Made by a program: the position numbers and the translations under genes. A stretch of DNA of 64,000 nt from Vespula vulgaris. Taxonomy: Eukaryota > Arthropoda > Insecta > Hymenoptera > Vespidae. Location: contig NC_066590.1 in assembly GCF_905475345.1 (NCBI RefSeq), positions 6,400,001-6,464,000 on the forward strand, read 5' to 3'. The notes beneath the pieces are model-generated. The model saw only the letters and a list, made by a program, of their open reading frames with translations, did no database searches and was not told the DNA's origin. Below, piece after piece: positions 37,831-51,132 of this stretch (position 1 is its first letter; every line of letters starts with the position of its first letter).

Positions 37831-40484
37831 TGATGTATGAATAGAAAGAAAAAGAGATGGCAAAGTCCAATAGTCGTTGGAAAAAAATTACCGAGTCGGC
37901 AAATTGAGAAAATGCTTCTCTCGAATGTCAGATGCATATATATATATATATATATATTTATACTTATATAAATGAATTTCCTCAGCTTGGAAACCAGCGC
38001 TAATGAGATTTTTCTCGATCGTTTCCTTCTTCCTATCTATCCTAGTAATTCTCTTATATCTCTTCTTAACAAATTCTATTTTCTTTCTCTCTTTCTTACT
38101 TTCTTTTCTCAATTAAGATAACGTAAATCACTCGTGAATGGATTCTCGTATTTCTGTGCTTTCTATAGTAATGGATTCAAGCGGTAATATCGCATAACAT
38201 TTTTCCTTCTAGTCTATTCATCTTTTATATATCTCTCTCTACGTCTCTTTCATCGGTAGAAAGAAGATAAGAGAGAAAAAGAGAAATAAACGATTCTCGT
38301 TCGTAATAAGAGATCTACTCGCGATCTCGGTCGATCGCTCTTAATCACATCTACATCTTCAACGGAACAGGTGATAACGAGCTTTCCTGTTCGAGATAAA
38401 AATCTAAACTGTCGCGAGTTTGAGAGCGGAAGTCGATCCTCGTATTTTCACGACTACTCTTTCTTACATCTTCCTCCTTCTCTTCTTCGTTTAGAAGAAT
38501 CGAGAGACGACTATCATAACTCGAGAGATCGATTTCTTCCTTCCTGTTACGTTTACCCATCGAGAAATGATTTATCGTCGGGCGTTTTTCACGTCACGAG
38601 ACATCGAGATGGCCGATTAGAAAGATCGTATAACTTTCGTTCTCATTCATGTCAATTGGAAATCCAAAGACCTATAGATAAGTACCTAATTCTCGAGGGG
38701 TGAAAGCAAAGTAGTACGAATTTGCATCGGCAACGAGAAATTGCAAGCCTGTTCGATCTGTTAAACTCACGTTTCCTACGTCATAATCGTTTTTTTACCT
38801 TCCTATCCCCACCCATAATATCTCCTCCTACCCTGCCGTCTACAATTTATTATCTCTTCGAAAGAAGCTAGCGTTTTATTTACATATAAACGGGTAGCTG
38901 CTTAAAAAGATGTAGGGTAGAAAATGGGCAAAAAAGTTATATGTATATAATATTATATATAAAAGAACGAAACTTTCCTATCGCGTATATTGTCCACATA
39001 TCTTTTCTTTTATCTTTCATCTTTTTTCTCTTTGCTTTTCTCAATTCTTTTTTTGTATCTTTGCTTTCCTTTCAACATCTTTTATCGATCGTTAAAATTC
39101 CAAATCCCAAAGCTTCACGTAGTAGTAGTAGTAGTAGTAGCGCTAGTAGTAATAGTAGCAATTCCTTTCTAAATATTCGAAAGATTTTCACCGGTAGGTA
39201 GATACGTACATATGTACAAGCTTTACGTCTGGTCGACGTTGAATTTCTCGAAAGTATCTTTTGTTCGTGCTTCTTTCCACTTTGAACTTAGGGACGTAAA
39301 AAGGAAGGAAGAGAGAAACGTAGAAATAGAAAAAGAGAGAAAGAAAGAGGGAGAGAAAGAGAGAGAGATAGATAGGAAGAAAGATGCATAGAGCGTGAAA
39401 AGGACTCTATTTTTCCTTCTTTCATTAACGGCAACGCGTAATAATCTTTCGGCTCTTTCGAAATCAGCCTCCGTCTGGTCTTCTCGTTTCGCTTCTCTTG
39501 TTCTTTCTCCTCTTCCTCCTTATCCTCCTCTTCCTCCTTCTTCTTCTCCTTTTCCTATCTTAGGTATATACGTGCCAAATATATAATATATAATATATAT
39601 ATAGCTACATACCTAGCTCTGATTTAAGCTTGGGCCTCCTTCATAGAAGCCGGAACACACCGTGCCCGTGCGTGCACTCACCTCGACTGCTCTACTTTCC
39701 GTGTTTGCGATCTTTCTTCTTCCACTTCTTCCTCTTCTTTTTACCGGCACGACTGCCTGCACTATCTTATTCTTTTTTCTTCCCTCGTCTCGGAAGAAGA
39801 TTGTAACGCTCGACGAGATGCACTTTTGTATGCCTGTACGAAGGCCCGTCTAAGTCGCCCTAGGTTGGTTTTTTCTCTTCTGCTTCTCTTTTTTCTCCTC
39901 TTTTCTTTGTCTTTTTTTTTTGTTTTCTTTTTATTTCCACGCGGAGCACCCCTCGTATCGCGAATTTTTTTCTCTTTTTCTTCCTCTTCTTGCCCCCTGC
40001 AAATTCTTCCAGCTCTCGTTAAGGGAATCGTCTCTTTTCACGAAAATTCAACGAGCGAACCGAAGAAGAGATGCGAAAGGAGAAACGTTTGAAAAAAACT
40101 ATCTCGAATGGGAGTAGATGACGACGACAACACGAACGACGAAGTCCGCGTAGTCATAGGAAATTTTGCTTTTTTTCCGAACATGAAAATTAATCGAGAA
40201 AAGTGCTCGTCACGAACAAAAGAAACGCTTTCGACGATACGTCCGTCGGCGAATTTCTCTCTCTCTCTCTCTTTCTCTCTCTTTCTCCCTTTCGATTTAA
40301 TTCCCGAGACAGAATCGATAGAAGGATCTCTTTCTCTCTCTCTCTCACTTTAGCTGTCCCATCCGCATTTTCCCACTTCAGCAACGATTTTCTCGTTTTT
40401 TTTTTTCAATTTTTTCTCTCGAGGTCCTACAGGATCGGAGAAGAATGCCGATAAAGAGCGTGTTACTATCGAAAGAGTTTCCAG

Positions 40485-40490
<6 letters not shown>

Positions 40491-40548
<58 letters not shown>
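40491..40548. repeat. (TC)n microsatellite
   Basis: About 29 TC units, uninterrupted. Confidence 0.97.
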
Positions 40549-40557
<9 letters not shown>

Positions 40558-41172
40558 GTGTTCTCTATCTTCCAGCTTGACAAGCAAAAAAATGCAAATG
40601 TGACGCAGCTTAAACGATTTTCTCGACCGGACCATTTCCCATCAAAGGAGAATGAGAATTTCAAATCCGATAGAAACGGCATGCCTCGAGGAAAATAAAA
40701 AAAGAGAAAAAATCGCAAAGCCTAGAAAGAATCGTCTCTAACTCTTCTCATTTAGCGATTACTTAATGCAAAGAGCATAATCTCTGAGAGCGAGCGAGAA
40801 CGTTTGATCAGATTCGCAGAACTCGTTCTTCGTTATTGCAAACCCTTCCCTTTTGTAATAGAACGCGTTAATGTAAGAATTGTTCGCGGCATGTGAGTTT
40901 ATATTCGTAAAGGAATAGTTTTAAATCCGTAAAACGATTATAGAGTCTGCAGAAAAAACGTAATCGTTTATTTATTAATAGGATTTTATTTCGATCGAAC
41001 GATAATAATATAAAAGAAAATATAAAATAAATCAATTTCTTTCGAGTCATAAAATTGAATGAAATCGGTTCGGAAAAGAAAAAGTTTGATGATCTCAAAC
41101 AGAAAACTACGTGAATCCAGGTAACCGTAAGAAATTTCTCTTTTTTTTTCATCGCGAAAGCTACAGACGACG

Positions 41173-41214
41173 TTTGCGCAAATCGCAGGTTTTGTGCAAA
41201 CAAGGTGTTTGCAC
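41173..41214. promoter_or_regulatory. cluster of three C/EBP-like sites
   Basis: Within 42 bases occur TTTGCGCAAA (41173-41182, the perfect C/EBP palindrome), TTTGTGCAAA (41191-41200) and TGTTTGCAC (41206-41214). Spacing of about 16-18 bases suggests a real cis-element, but no promoter is identified beside it. Confidence 0.35.
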
Positions 41215-42472
41215 AGTAGCCGGCTCGTCTACTTGCCAAGCAACGTCTGCTGGATAACGTTAAACTGAGAGAAACGTGAAGAAGAGCAAGATAGATAGAG
41301 AGCGAGAGGGAGAGAAAGAAAAAGAAATATACAGAGAGAAAGAGAGAGAGAATACTATACTCTTCGTCTTTCGTGGTAGCAAAGCGAGGAGGGAAAATTG
41401 TGTGCACGCAGAAATGCGTAGAGCGTGCTTAAAGGATGGCAGCCAGTCACGCCTCGCTCAGAAAGGACGCGCGTGCTTAGGGTGACGCATACGTGATGCT
41501 TAGGGTGAATAAACCGAAGGGAGATGGACGTCGAGTCACCACCCGTTGTTGATACAGTCTCTCGGAAAGAGAAACGGTACCGCAGACGTGATAGGGTTTA
41601 AAAAGAGGGAAAGAGAAAGAGAGAATTTTTTATTGAAATTAAAGTAGTTTCTTGTGGGTTTAAAAGATCAGATATGACAACGATAAGATTATCATCAAAA
41701 TTGGGGCAAGAACAATAATTAATAATCTTAATAATAATAATAATAATATCGATTAATAACATACGATAAACTACTGATACGAAAACTTCATAAATAAAAA
41801 TATTATGTTATACGAAAAAAGAGAAAGATGAATATAAGATAGAAAATCGGTAGAAAATAAATTAGATGGTATTAAGGAAAGTTAGTTACGTTGGTAAGTC
41901 AATCAGTCGAAATGAGATCTGCTAACGAGACAGGAGGAATAATTAGAAGGAAATGAGAATTCCGTGGATCGATCAATGTATACGTTCATCTTTGTTAGAC
42001 GCCTAAATTAAGGCAACCCGTCGTGCTTTAATGTACGTAGGCGTCTCGATAAAGGGTTCCGTATGTAAACCAAGTCCAGGAGGATGGTAATCGTTCTGGT
42101 GGACCAACCACGTCGCGTATGCATAATTTCTTTTCAAAATAAGCTGTATATTAAAAAAAAAAAAGGACGAACGTCGATGAAAAAATAATTAATTGAAAAA
42201 AAGAAGAAAAGCGAAGAAAGTATTCAACTTTAAATTGGATACATATTTTTCGTTGAGTTAATATATTCGTTCGGCTAATCTCAAATTAATCCTAAATTCG
42301 TTTTAAATGATAAATGAGATGATTTAAGTAGACGATGATCCGTCGACCGTTTTCAAATGCGATGATCGTCATCATCTACTTGATCTTTCTCCGGTGAAAT
42401 AAGCAATGCAGCTCGAGCGTACACGGAAAAATCCCTTAACCGGTTTTCTCTCTGTCACTGTAGCCCTAGCTA

Positions 42473-42528
42473 GATAGGTAGGTAGGTAGGTAGGTAGGTA
42501 GGTAGGTAGGTAGGTAGGTAGGTAGGTA
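42473..42528. repeat. (GGTA)n microsatellite, ~14 units
   Basis: Perfect tetranucleotide array just inside the intron after the candidate exon at 42549-42674. The unit is TAGG, not the insect telomeric TTAGG. Confidence 0.97.
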
Positions 42529-42548
42529 TATAACCTCTGGATTCTCAC

Positions 42549-42674
42549 CGGCACAGCATCGAACATCTGTTCCTCCGGCTCGCTGGAAACACGAGACGTT
42601 CTTCGTGCATCGCTACAGAGAAGGGAATTTCTTCCGCGCGTTCTGCCACGATTATCGGAGTCTTCGCATCGCAT
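42549..42674 (-). CDS. likely first coding exon, unidentified minus-strand gene
   Basis: An ATG opens 42 codons of GC-richer sequence (MRCEDSDNRGRTRGRN...), ending in SSEPEEQMFDAVP. The frame stops exactly at a strong donor (GTGCCG followed by GTGAGA), phase 0. Codon content and the acidic ending look protein-coding. It lies upstream of the harmonin-like gene on the same strand and downstream of the tetraspanin. It may be that gene's distant first exon or another transcript. I do not recognise it. Confidence 0.4.
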
Positions 42675-44026
42675 CCTCGTGTCGGGACTCGTGCAAACGT
42701 TTTTCTTCTTTTAAAAGAAAAAGAAAAAGCAAGAGAGAAAGAAAGAGAGAGAGAGAGAGAAGGAGAAAGAACAAATATTCCTTTACTTTTTCATTTATCA
42801 ATCTCACGTTTATCTTATCCTCTCTACGTGTTTTGTGATCTTTCAAATTCGTAAAACAACCAATACGTTCGTACATGTAACATCGTGTTCGAACGTGAAA
42901 GATAGATATGGAAATCGCGAATCGAAATTCCTGCAATAATAATGTATCCGGCCGTGCACGTACGTTTGACGAAATTAAATAACGATATTTTATATCCGTT
43001 ATTAAATTAGCAACGAATCCGTTCTTTATTTAAACTGAAACACACACATCTAATAAAATATATGACATATATTTTCACATCTCCGTTGTTTCTTCGTAAT
43101 CTTTTTTACGGTACGTCTAAACGAATCATTTACGATTTAATTAATCGAAGTTGTCACCGATTTCAGAGGAACGTCGAAGTTCGACATATCATTCGAGTGA
43201 CATTCACATACAGGGGTTGCTAGGGGTGACGACACTCGGCTTGGTTTCCTCTTTTTTTTTTGTTCTTTATTAAGAGTATCGATCATCGGAATGTATAGAA
43301 TTCGTCCCATTGTTCTCGCGTTGATAGAAAATCTAGCGACGTTTAGTCCACAACGAATCTGTCAACCGGAGCGGAAAATATTCGAATGAATGACAATAGT
43401 TATCGTTATGTTCGAACAATGACGATAATGAGAAGGATCGAAAGAAGGTAAAATAACGAAGAGAAAGAGGTACGAGTCAATCGTAGTATTTTATTATTAC
43501 AGTTTACATAATATATATCTATATAATCGAAAGTTTTGTAGCTAGAAATATAATAATTACAATATTCTTAAAATACTTTTCTTTATAATACATAAACATC
43601 GTACATCGATACGTTACATATAATTGTTAACGTGACATAAACGCAAAAAGGACATAAAAATATGATTCGCTAAAATACGTAAGAAGAATTCTTTAAATAA
43701 CTTGTATATATTATATATTATATATTTATATGTAATACGTATACTATATATTATATCGGTATAGATATAATGAAATAGAAAGAAAAAGTATATGGATACA
43801 ACGATTTATAATAGTAAAATAATAAAGAGACGAATGGCGAGAATTTGTTATTGAGATACACATCGAGGCAGATTTATTAATGACGATGATAGAGATCTAT
43901 CGTCGTGTGATTCATAGCAGGAAAAATCGTCGAGTATGCGTTGAAGATTTTCATTATCTTCCGTGCTTGTCTCGATCAAAAGAGAACTCACGAGATGTTT
44001 TTTTACACGCAATAGTCATTGCTTTG
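42675..44026. other. intergenic stretch after the tetraspanin
   Basis: This is AT-rich sequence with a possible AATAAA (minus) at 43873-43878, about 150 bases past the tetraspanin stop codon. No coding sequence is seen. Confidence 0.5.
43873..43878 (-). terminator. Tsp74F: candidate poly(A) signal of tetraspanin
   Basis: The minus strand reads AATAAA about 150 bases downstream of the stop codon of the tetraspanin gene. Confidence 0.4.
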
Positions 44027-45803
44027 TCATTCTATCATCTTGAATAATGCACAAGAGAATATCATGCCAAAGAACTGAAAGTAAAAACAAAGAATTATAA
44101 TTAGCATATTATATAATTTCTCTCTTCTTTTTTTTAAACTTTCATCGATTATTGTAATAACAGCTGTTATTTATATAAGTATATAACAGCATTTCTCAAA
44201 CGTTTCTGCTGTGCAGCCTAATACGTTTATTTGTAATGTTTATAATATAAAAATGCTTGTGATGCAAATACAATTTTCAAGAACCTGGTAGACTGAAGTC
44301 ATCGTATATTATTTTAAACATATGACTTTTACTGCAAACTATGTCTCTTACAAATTAATCATTTTTCTCGCTTTTAACGTAAAGTAGCAGCTTTAAAATT
44401 GTTTGAGATACGCTGATATATAATATATGGAATCGTTATACTAACGTTAATCATTACATCGTAAAATACAAAATGTAGTACATGATTTTGACGGAGAATT
44501 CGATGACAACAATACTTACCATGAGACACGCAACAGCAATACCAGCGCCACCCATAACGGCTGCATGCTGTTGCATATAAACTTGCGTTCTGTTTAGGCA
44601 ACCTTCCAGATAAGCGTTGGATGGATTTACTGTGTCAGCACCGGCACTGCAGTTAAATCGCTAGAAGCATATCAATGGTAAATAACCGGCGGTATCGTTT
44701 GAGAAAGTTGATCGAGTGAAAGCGTGAGAAAGCGGATAAGATAGAAAAGTATTATTAGGTGAATTAAATAATCGCGAGAAGGAAATTAATGTTGTTTGAA
44801 ATAGATGATAGATAGGAGAGTGTTTATAAACACGAACACGACAAATAATATGAATTCACGAGTCCTGGCAAAGTCATTGATGAATCATAGTGTAATAGTA
44901 GTTATCATTGGTGGATGAAGGACACCTATTTAACCGGCCGTAGACACTCGTCGTATCAAACAATTCTTTTATTATCTTGACATTCTTGGAATTTATAAGA
45001 AATCCTTAACTATTATGTTTACCTGTCCGGGTTGAACCTCGCGACAACAGCTTTGTGGCACAAGGAGACCGTGAACTCCCCAATCTCTCCAGGCATACAC
45101 ACCGCAACAATGGAGCTTAAATTTGTAAATAAGATGTATAAGTCTCTTCGTTTGAAAACATCTTTTTTGTTTTACTTTACTTTAACTATTACTCACTTGG
45201 GTCTGCGTAGTATCCCAAGCATCACGGACGGATTTGCGGTGATCGTACAGTCTCAGGCTACCAGACATTTCACGTTCCAATGTGCTCAACAATTTTTCAC
45301 GGAACACATAACCGAGAACACCGCCGATTAGCATCGTCACGAACAACAGGAACACGATTATGAAGTACTGAAAGGTAATAATTATTTTTATTGGCTTAGG
45401 TCATCTAGAAAAGAAATCATTGCAATTCAATAGGGACTTACTGTGACTAGCATACACTTGACTTCGCGTGACGCACCCACACATCCAAAGAAAGCGATAA
45501 TAGCTACCAAAATTCCACCAGCTAGTAACACATAAATAGCACCTGTCAATAAATCGTTTCCGACCAATTCGCCTATCCAAGGTACTTTATCGACGAATGC
45601 CCATATCGCTAACCCAGTTATAACGACGCCGCCGATCTGAAAACAATAAAAATTAGTTTGATTAAACGGAATTGGCAACGGTTAAGCTAAGCTTTATCAA
45701 GCGATAAAGCTTGATCTATACTTACGAAGATGATGAAATTTGTAAAGAACAATGAGTACTTCATAAAACGACCGCAACCGTCCATCTCTGTACCGTATCC
45801 CAT
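44027..45803 (-). CDS. Tsp74F: tetraspanin, Tsp74F-like, complete, six exons
   Basis: The product is a four-pass membrane organiser that laterally assembles receptors and adhesion proteins at the plasma membrane or endosomes. Exons are 45803-45726, 45636-45442, 45367-45197, 45115-45023, 44660-44520 and 44074-44027. All introns are phase 0 and GT-AG, giving 241 residues, a normal tetraspanin length. The N-terminus reads MGYGTEMDGCGRFMKYSLFF. Transmembrane segments fall at about 16-38, 57-78, 92-112 and 210-236. The large extracellular loop carries the CCG motif (residues 151-153), PQSCC (C171, C172) and further cysteines at 183 and 200. That makes six in total, with N-glycosylation sequons at 182 and 202. 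The tail ends FKMIE. The N-terminus and the FGCVGASREVKCML and IGGVLGYVFRE blocks resemble Drosophila Tsp74F as I remember it. Family membership is certain; the paralogue is less so. The 5' UTR exon was not located. Confidence 0.9.
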
Positions 45804-46946
45804 CTTAGATTAATCTCTCGATCTAGTAAAACAACAATAAGTATAAAAAAACGATAATTAAACGTGAGAAAGCGAAATTGTTCAAGTATAATGTCGAAAC
45901 AAATCGAGAAATCGAGAATCTCGTAACACGCAAACGTAACGCACATATACATATATATATACATACATACATACTTTTTTTAAGAAACTTTTTTCTCTCT
46001 TTCGGTACATTATTTTCCCTGACACGTTCGACGTGCACATCCTTAAGAAATCTAGGAACCATTTTATAAATCGTGTATACGTTATCCGAATTAGGATCGA
46101 TCGCGTAATCCACGCGTAATTCTAATTCCTAAAGGCTCAAGAGGACGTTTTAACAAGTGTTTCCGTCTACGTTTATACGCGTACGCTTGCCTTCGCACAA
46201 TTGCATCAAATTTTTCATTTCCATTCACGATTACGAAAGAGAATTAAAACGCGTGAAATATTGGACGTCTTTACGATTCAACCTATATTAAGAATTCTTA
46301 TATTCATATCGTTATGATTTCATATTTCTTTCTTTTTTACCTTCTCTTTTTACTTTCAAAATTAATGAAAATTTTTTTCAGGATTTAATGTTATTGCGTA
46401 TTTTATCAAATGTGCCAACAATCGATTGTAACCTAAGAACCTGACTATAGATCCTGTGATATCAAATAGCCATTCGGAAAAAAACAATCAATGATATAAA
46501 CATGAGCGAATTTACATTGAAATCACGTAGGTAGAATATTCATTAACCAAATGATACGTTTTAATAATATCGAATTAGTCATTGCACTTTCGATATTCAT
46601 TATGTTTCGTATTCATTACGTTTCGTCCTTATTAATTAGGATCTTAAACGATATTAACCATAAAATAAAACATTAAACAATAAAACATTCATTTAGATCT
46701 CGGAAAGATTCACATTGGTTTTGAAAAAAAGCATAATAATATTCCAACGTAATAATATACGTGTAACACATTCCTAGCATAGTCACGTTAACAATCACGC
46801 AAGAGTGTTACCTTAAAAAGACGTTATATGAGAGAGAGAGAAAAAAGGAGAAAGAGAGACACAGATAGAGGGAGAAAGTGAATTCTCCCTTTACATTAAG
46901 TAATCCATGGCCACTGTAAAGTCTAAAGGATAAAAGTAGGGTAGTG

Positions 46947-47016
<70 letters not shown>

Positions 47017-49915
47017 CGTGACATCATCATCGAGTTTGGGTTTGCTTCCTCATATTGCGTGGAGGACTCAAGTTAATAATAGTGATAATTTCATTTACCT
47101 TATCTTCCTTTGTCATGAAATCTACATAAGGATTATTAAACTGCTTTTTTAACAATTAATCACACTCGTTATTTCCTAATTACTACAGCTTGAACAAACT
47201 TTATTATTACAGGAATTTATTCAAATTATCAATAAAAAAAGAAAAAAAAATAAAGAAAAGAATAATACCAGCTCAAGTTATCTTCCAAACACATAATTCT
47301 TTCCTTTTAGTTTTGCTTTCTCACTTCTATTTCAGGCTAGTAAATATATTATTATTGTATTATTTTGTATTATGTATTGTATTATTTCGAACGAACACGT
47401 TACAATTAATAAATAGCTCGATTGAGTCATCGGCATTCAGAGAAAATCCTTCATATACGAAATCTGTCTAGCATGAGATCATCATCATTTGTAATCCTCA
47501 ACGCGACGAGGAATTTCCAAAGAGATGTGCGAGAAGTGCATAAGAAAATAATAGTCACGTTCGAGTATAGTCGAAGAAAGTTCATTCGCAAAACCAAAAT
47601 TATGATAATGTTATCATTGAAGATTATTTCTTTTCTTTTTTAATTTTTTTTTAATTTCTTTTTTTTTCGACATAATAATAGACTCATAAAAAGAATTTGG
47701 AGATCGAAAAGAGCTTGTTATAAAACATCGTTAGATCGTCGTCGAAAATCATTATGGAAAGCTATGAAGGAAGAAAGAGAGAGAGAGAGGAAGAAAAGTA
47801 GCACAGAAAGAAAGAATTCTTCGAAGTATGGCGCCATGGCACCTGTGGCCCAAGACACGTGTGACGAAGAACAAACACGCGGGCGGGAATTTCGAAAGAA
47901 AAAGAAATAAATGAAAAAAAGTATGACTTCTTTATAAACGTTGTTTGCATTGGTTTGCGCCTAACCAATCAAACGATATCTATTATGCATACGTAGAATA
48001 TTACGGATAAATTTTCTCCATTACGATTGTTTCACAAACTTCATTTGTTTACCTTTTTTGTTTTATTTTATCTCATTTAAATTTAATATTATCCTATTAA
48101 TATTTCTCTTTACGAATGAATTCGTCTTCGATCAATGCGTTTTTCTTTTTCTTACGAATAAAAATGAATTATTTTTAAATTCGTACAACGACCGAAACTA
48201 TCATCGAATTCGGTGTGAAGGGAGCTTAAAACACGAAGTGCTCGATTTGAAACGATCGTAGGCGCCGATTGATGAACCACATGAAGGGGTTTTTAAATGC
48301 AACGAATTGACATTAATTTAAGTCTCTTAAAAATTCTAGAGAATTACGAAAGCATTATCGAAAGTCGTTCCAACAAATTTTGATACCCTATGTCTAGGAA
48401 AAACAATTGACCCAGTTCGTTTAAAAGTCTCGTTCAAAATAATACATTCGTATTTAAACGTGAGATCTATTATAGGACTTTGACAGTACGTATTTATAAT
48501 GATCGATAATAAACGTATAAAAGGAAAAGTTTAATGATTAATCATAGATAACAAAAGTGATTGAAACTTAAATTGATTTATAAAACGATCTTAATCTTGA
48601 AAATTTAATGGAAACACTTTGTAACTCGGTGTAAATGCACCTTTAAGTTGGCGACCAACGACGATTTCTCAACGATAACTCGTACGGTGATACTCTAGTA
48701 TATTACGCGTGAAACGAGATGAAAGTAAAACCAACTGAGGCTCGTACGACTCTTTATAAAAATGCGCACAACTTATCCAGCAGAAATTTCGTTCCTCGGA
48801 CGAAAGAAAACGAAACTTCAACAAAAAGGAAAAAGAAAAGAAAAAGAGAAATCTCCTACCACTTCGTCGACAACTTGACGAAAGACGATCAAATATAAAC
48901 ACAATGTCAAAAATACTCACTTTCGACTTCTCTTCTCGAAGAGTCCCAACCAGCGATTTCCAAACGTTAATAGTTTATCGAGTAATAAAAAGAATGGTTG
49001 ATTCTTTATCCAAATCGTAAACGTCTTTTCTCCTACCGTCCTTTCTCTTACCGGTTCTCTTAGCCCTTTTCGACGATGTCCAATGGCTACGGTTTCAACC
49101 GGTTTCGAAATTCAATCGAGGCGCGATCACTTCTCGCGTACGTACGATTTTGAACGTTTACTATCCTCTTTCTCCTTCTCTCTATCTCACTCTTTTCATC
49201 GAAAACACACGAAACTATTAGAATCGATGGATATAAAGGGGGACAAATCGTTGATTATATTGGACGATTTTTCTTTTCTTTTTCCTTTTTCAATTTCTCT
49301 TGAATCTCTCCTTTGAAAGACAATTTGTACGTATGATTTGAACGTGATCAAAGTCTCAAAGGATGATCAACAAAACGAAGATGGGGAACGACGATGGTAC
49401 ACTACAACGTGACGACGATTACGACGCTCTCTTAGTACTGTATGTTGCCCATGGAAAATTCACGCTCTCGCTCTCCCTCGAGGCCGCCAAAAGTGGGGAA
49501 CCGTTCTCCTCGCGTCCTTCGCGACGAAGACGCGATCTGAAAATGCGTTGCATTGCGCGCGTTCTTCCCCTCTTCCTATTCCCCTTCTCTTTCTTACCCT
49601 TCTCTTCTCGTCATTTCTATTTTGTTCTCACTTCACTCACTCCATCCTCCTCTTTAATACGCACAACGCGAATCAACGTTCTCTGTTCGAAGAGCCCGCG
49701 AACGATCGATCACAAGGTCTATTATCTTTTTGATCTTCCCCTCTATTTTTCTGCTTTCTCTTTTTTCTTTCTTTCTTTTTCTCTTTCCTTCTCTTTTTTG
49801 TCTTTCGTACTACGACGTAACTATAATATTTTATAATACGAGTTCGTCGTGCATTGTTAACATGTGATTATCGAATGCGTATGTAACGATCGGTCGATAA
49901 AGAAGGATGATCACT
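45804..49915. other. tetraspanin upstream region
   Basis: No supported coding exon lies here. It holds a TA run (46949-47013) and a patch at 47820-47875 with a CACGTG E-box and GGCGCC and CCATGG palindromes that could be regulatory. The 5' untranslated exon(s) and promoter of the tetraspanin should lie in this interval. Confidence 0.4.
46949..47013. repeat. (TA)n microsatellite, ~32 units
   Basis: Longest TA array in the window, uninterrupted. Confidence 0.97.
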
Positions 49916-49957
49916 TATCGATAAATGTCCGTGAACATAGGAAACTAAGATGGCGGA
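49916..49957 (+). promoter_or_regulatory. DRE plus YY1/Pho-type promoter element
   Basis: A perfect DREF site TATCGATA (49916-49923) lies 23 bases before AAGATGGCGGA (49947-49957), a near-perfect YY1/Pho motif that usually sits just inside the transcript in sense orientation. Both are housekeeping-type promoter elements in insects. They point to a plus-strand start near 49.93 kb, although no coding gene is recognised until Tdrd3 at 53.2 kb. Confidence 0.4.
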
Positions 49958-51132
49958 CGATCATCTGCGGCGTACGTTCCATGATCGTAATTCGTCAATG
50001 ATAAACGTATATATGCACTTCGGTTTGTTAAGACCGTCGTCGTTGATTTTACTGTTTACGTGTTTACTATTCTTTTTTGTGTGCAACAAGCGAGGACGCG
50101 TTACGTTCGATCGTAATCTCCTTATTTTCTCGTTTCCCAGTTTCCGAGGACGTGCACGCTGTGCAATTTGATGAATCGTAACGAAGGATTTTCGTGGCAC
50201 GAGTACTTACTCGTTCGTAACCTATTATTTCGCTCGGAGATAATTGTTTTAGCAGGGTCATGCAGTTGAAAAAGAGGGAGAGAGAGAAAGAGAAAGAGGT
50301 TATGAGACGAGAGATATGATTCTCTTTTATGCTTTACTTTACTCTTATAGAAGTTTCATCGATCACGTTTCACTCATTATAATGTTTTCAAAGTTACGAA
50401 AAAGAGTAATGATATACGATAAAAAACATAATAATCACGTAAATTTTTTCGTTGATTTCATATATTTTTATACAAAAATTCTTCATTGTTATCATTAGTT
50501 ATGGTCGATAAAGATTATTCGTATGGAAAAACAACTTTCTCCTTTGAATGGAAATCGACAGAAATTCGTTACGATTCGTTCGATCGTATGTACGTATTTA
50601 TGTACTTACATACGTATATATACGACGATATGATCGAACGAATGGTAAAGACCATTAAAGAAGAAAACTCAAAATTACGTAGAAAAAGAGGGAGAAAAAG
50701 AAAAGCAATATATCTACGTGAAAACAATCTCAATATGGGTGGGTCATATGTCCTTCGCGATGTTTTCACGTTTCTGCCATTCGCAAAGTCGATTTCCACG
50801 CGATCAGTATAATTTCATTATTCGTTTAAACAGAACTACGCCCAAGTAATAATCGTAAATCTAAATTGGACTAATCAGCGGTTAAGCTTATAATCATTTA
50901 TCTTTCATAATAGTTACGGGTGTGACAGCTTTGACCAAATTAATTCGTTGTAATATTTGTATTATTCGCGTGAAATATGCAAACACGAATTTTGTAAGAT
51001 TAATTAGCCATCGATCGATTGGATAAAATTATTTTGCTTTTACGTAGAAAAGGTATAACGTTTTGTCAATTATTTGCATTGAATATGATGCTTTAAAATG
51101 CAAGGGTAATTTAAATAGAAATATAGGTTATA

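Noticed and set aside
49363..49836. 157-codon plus-strand frame starting MINKTKMGNDDG
   Set aside because: Two thirds of it is low-complexity Phe/Ser/Leu from TC-rich DNA, with no splice or homology support. Only the first ~25 codons look at all coding-like.
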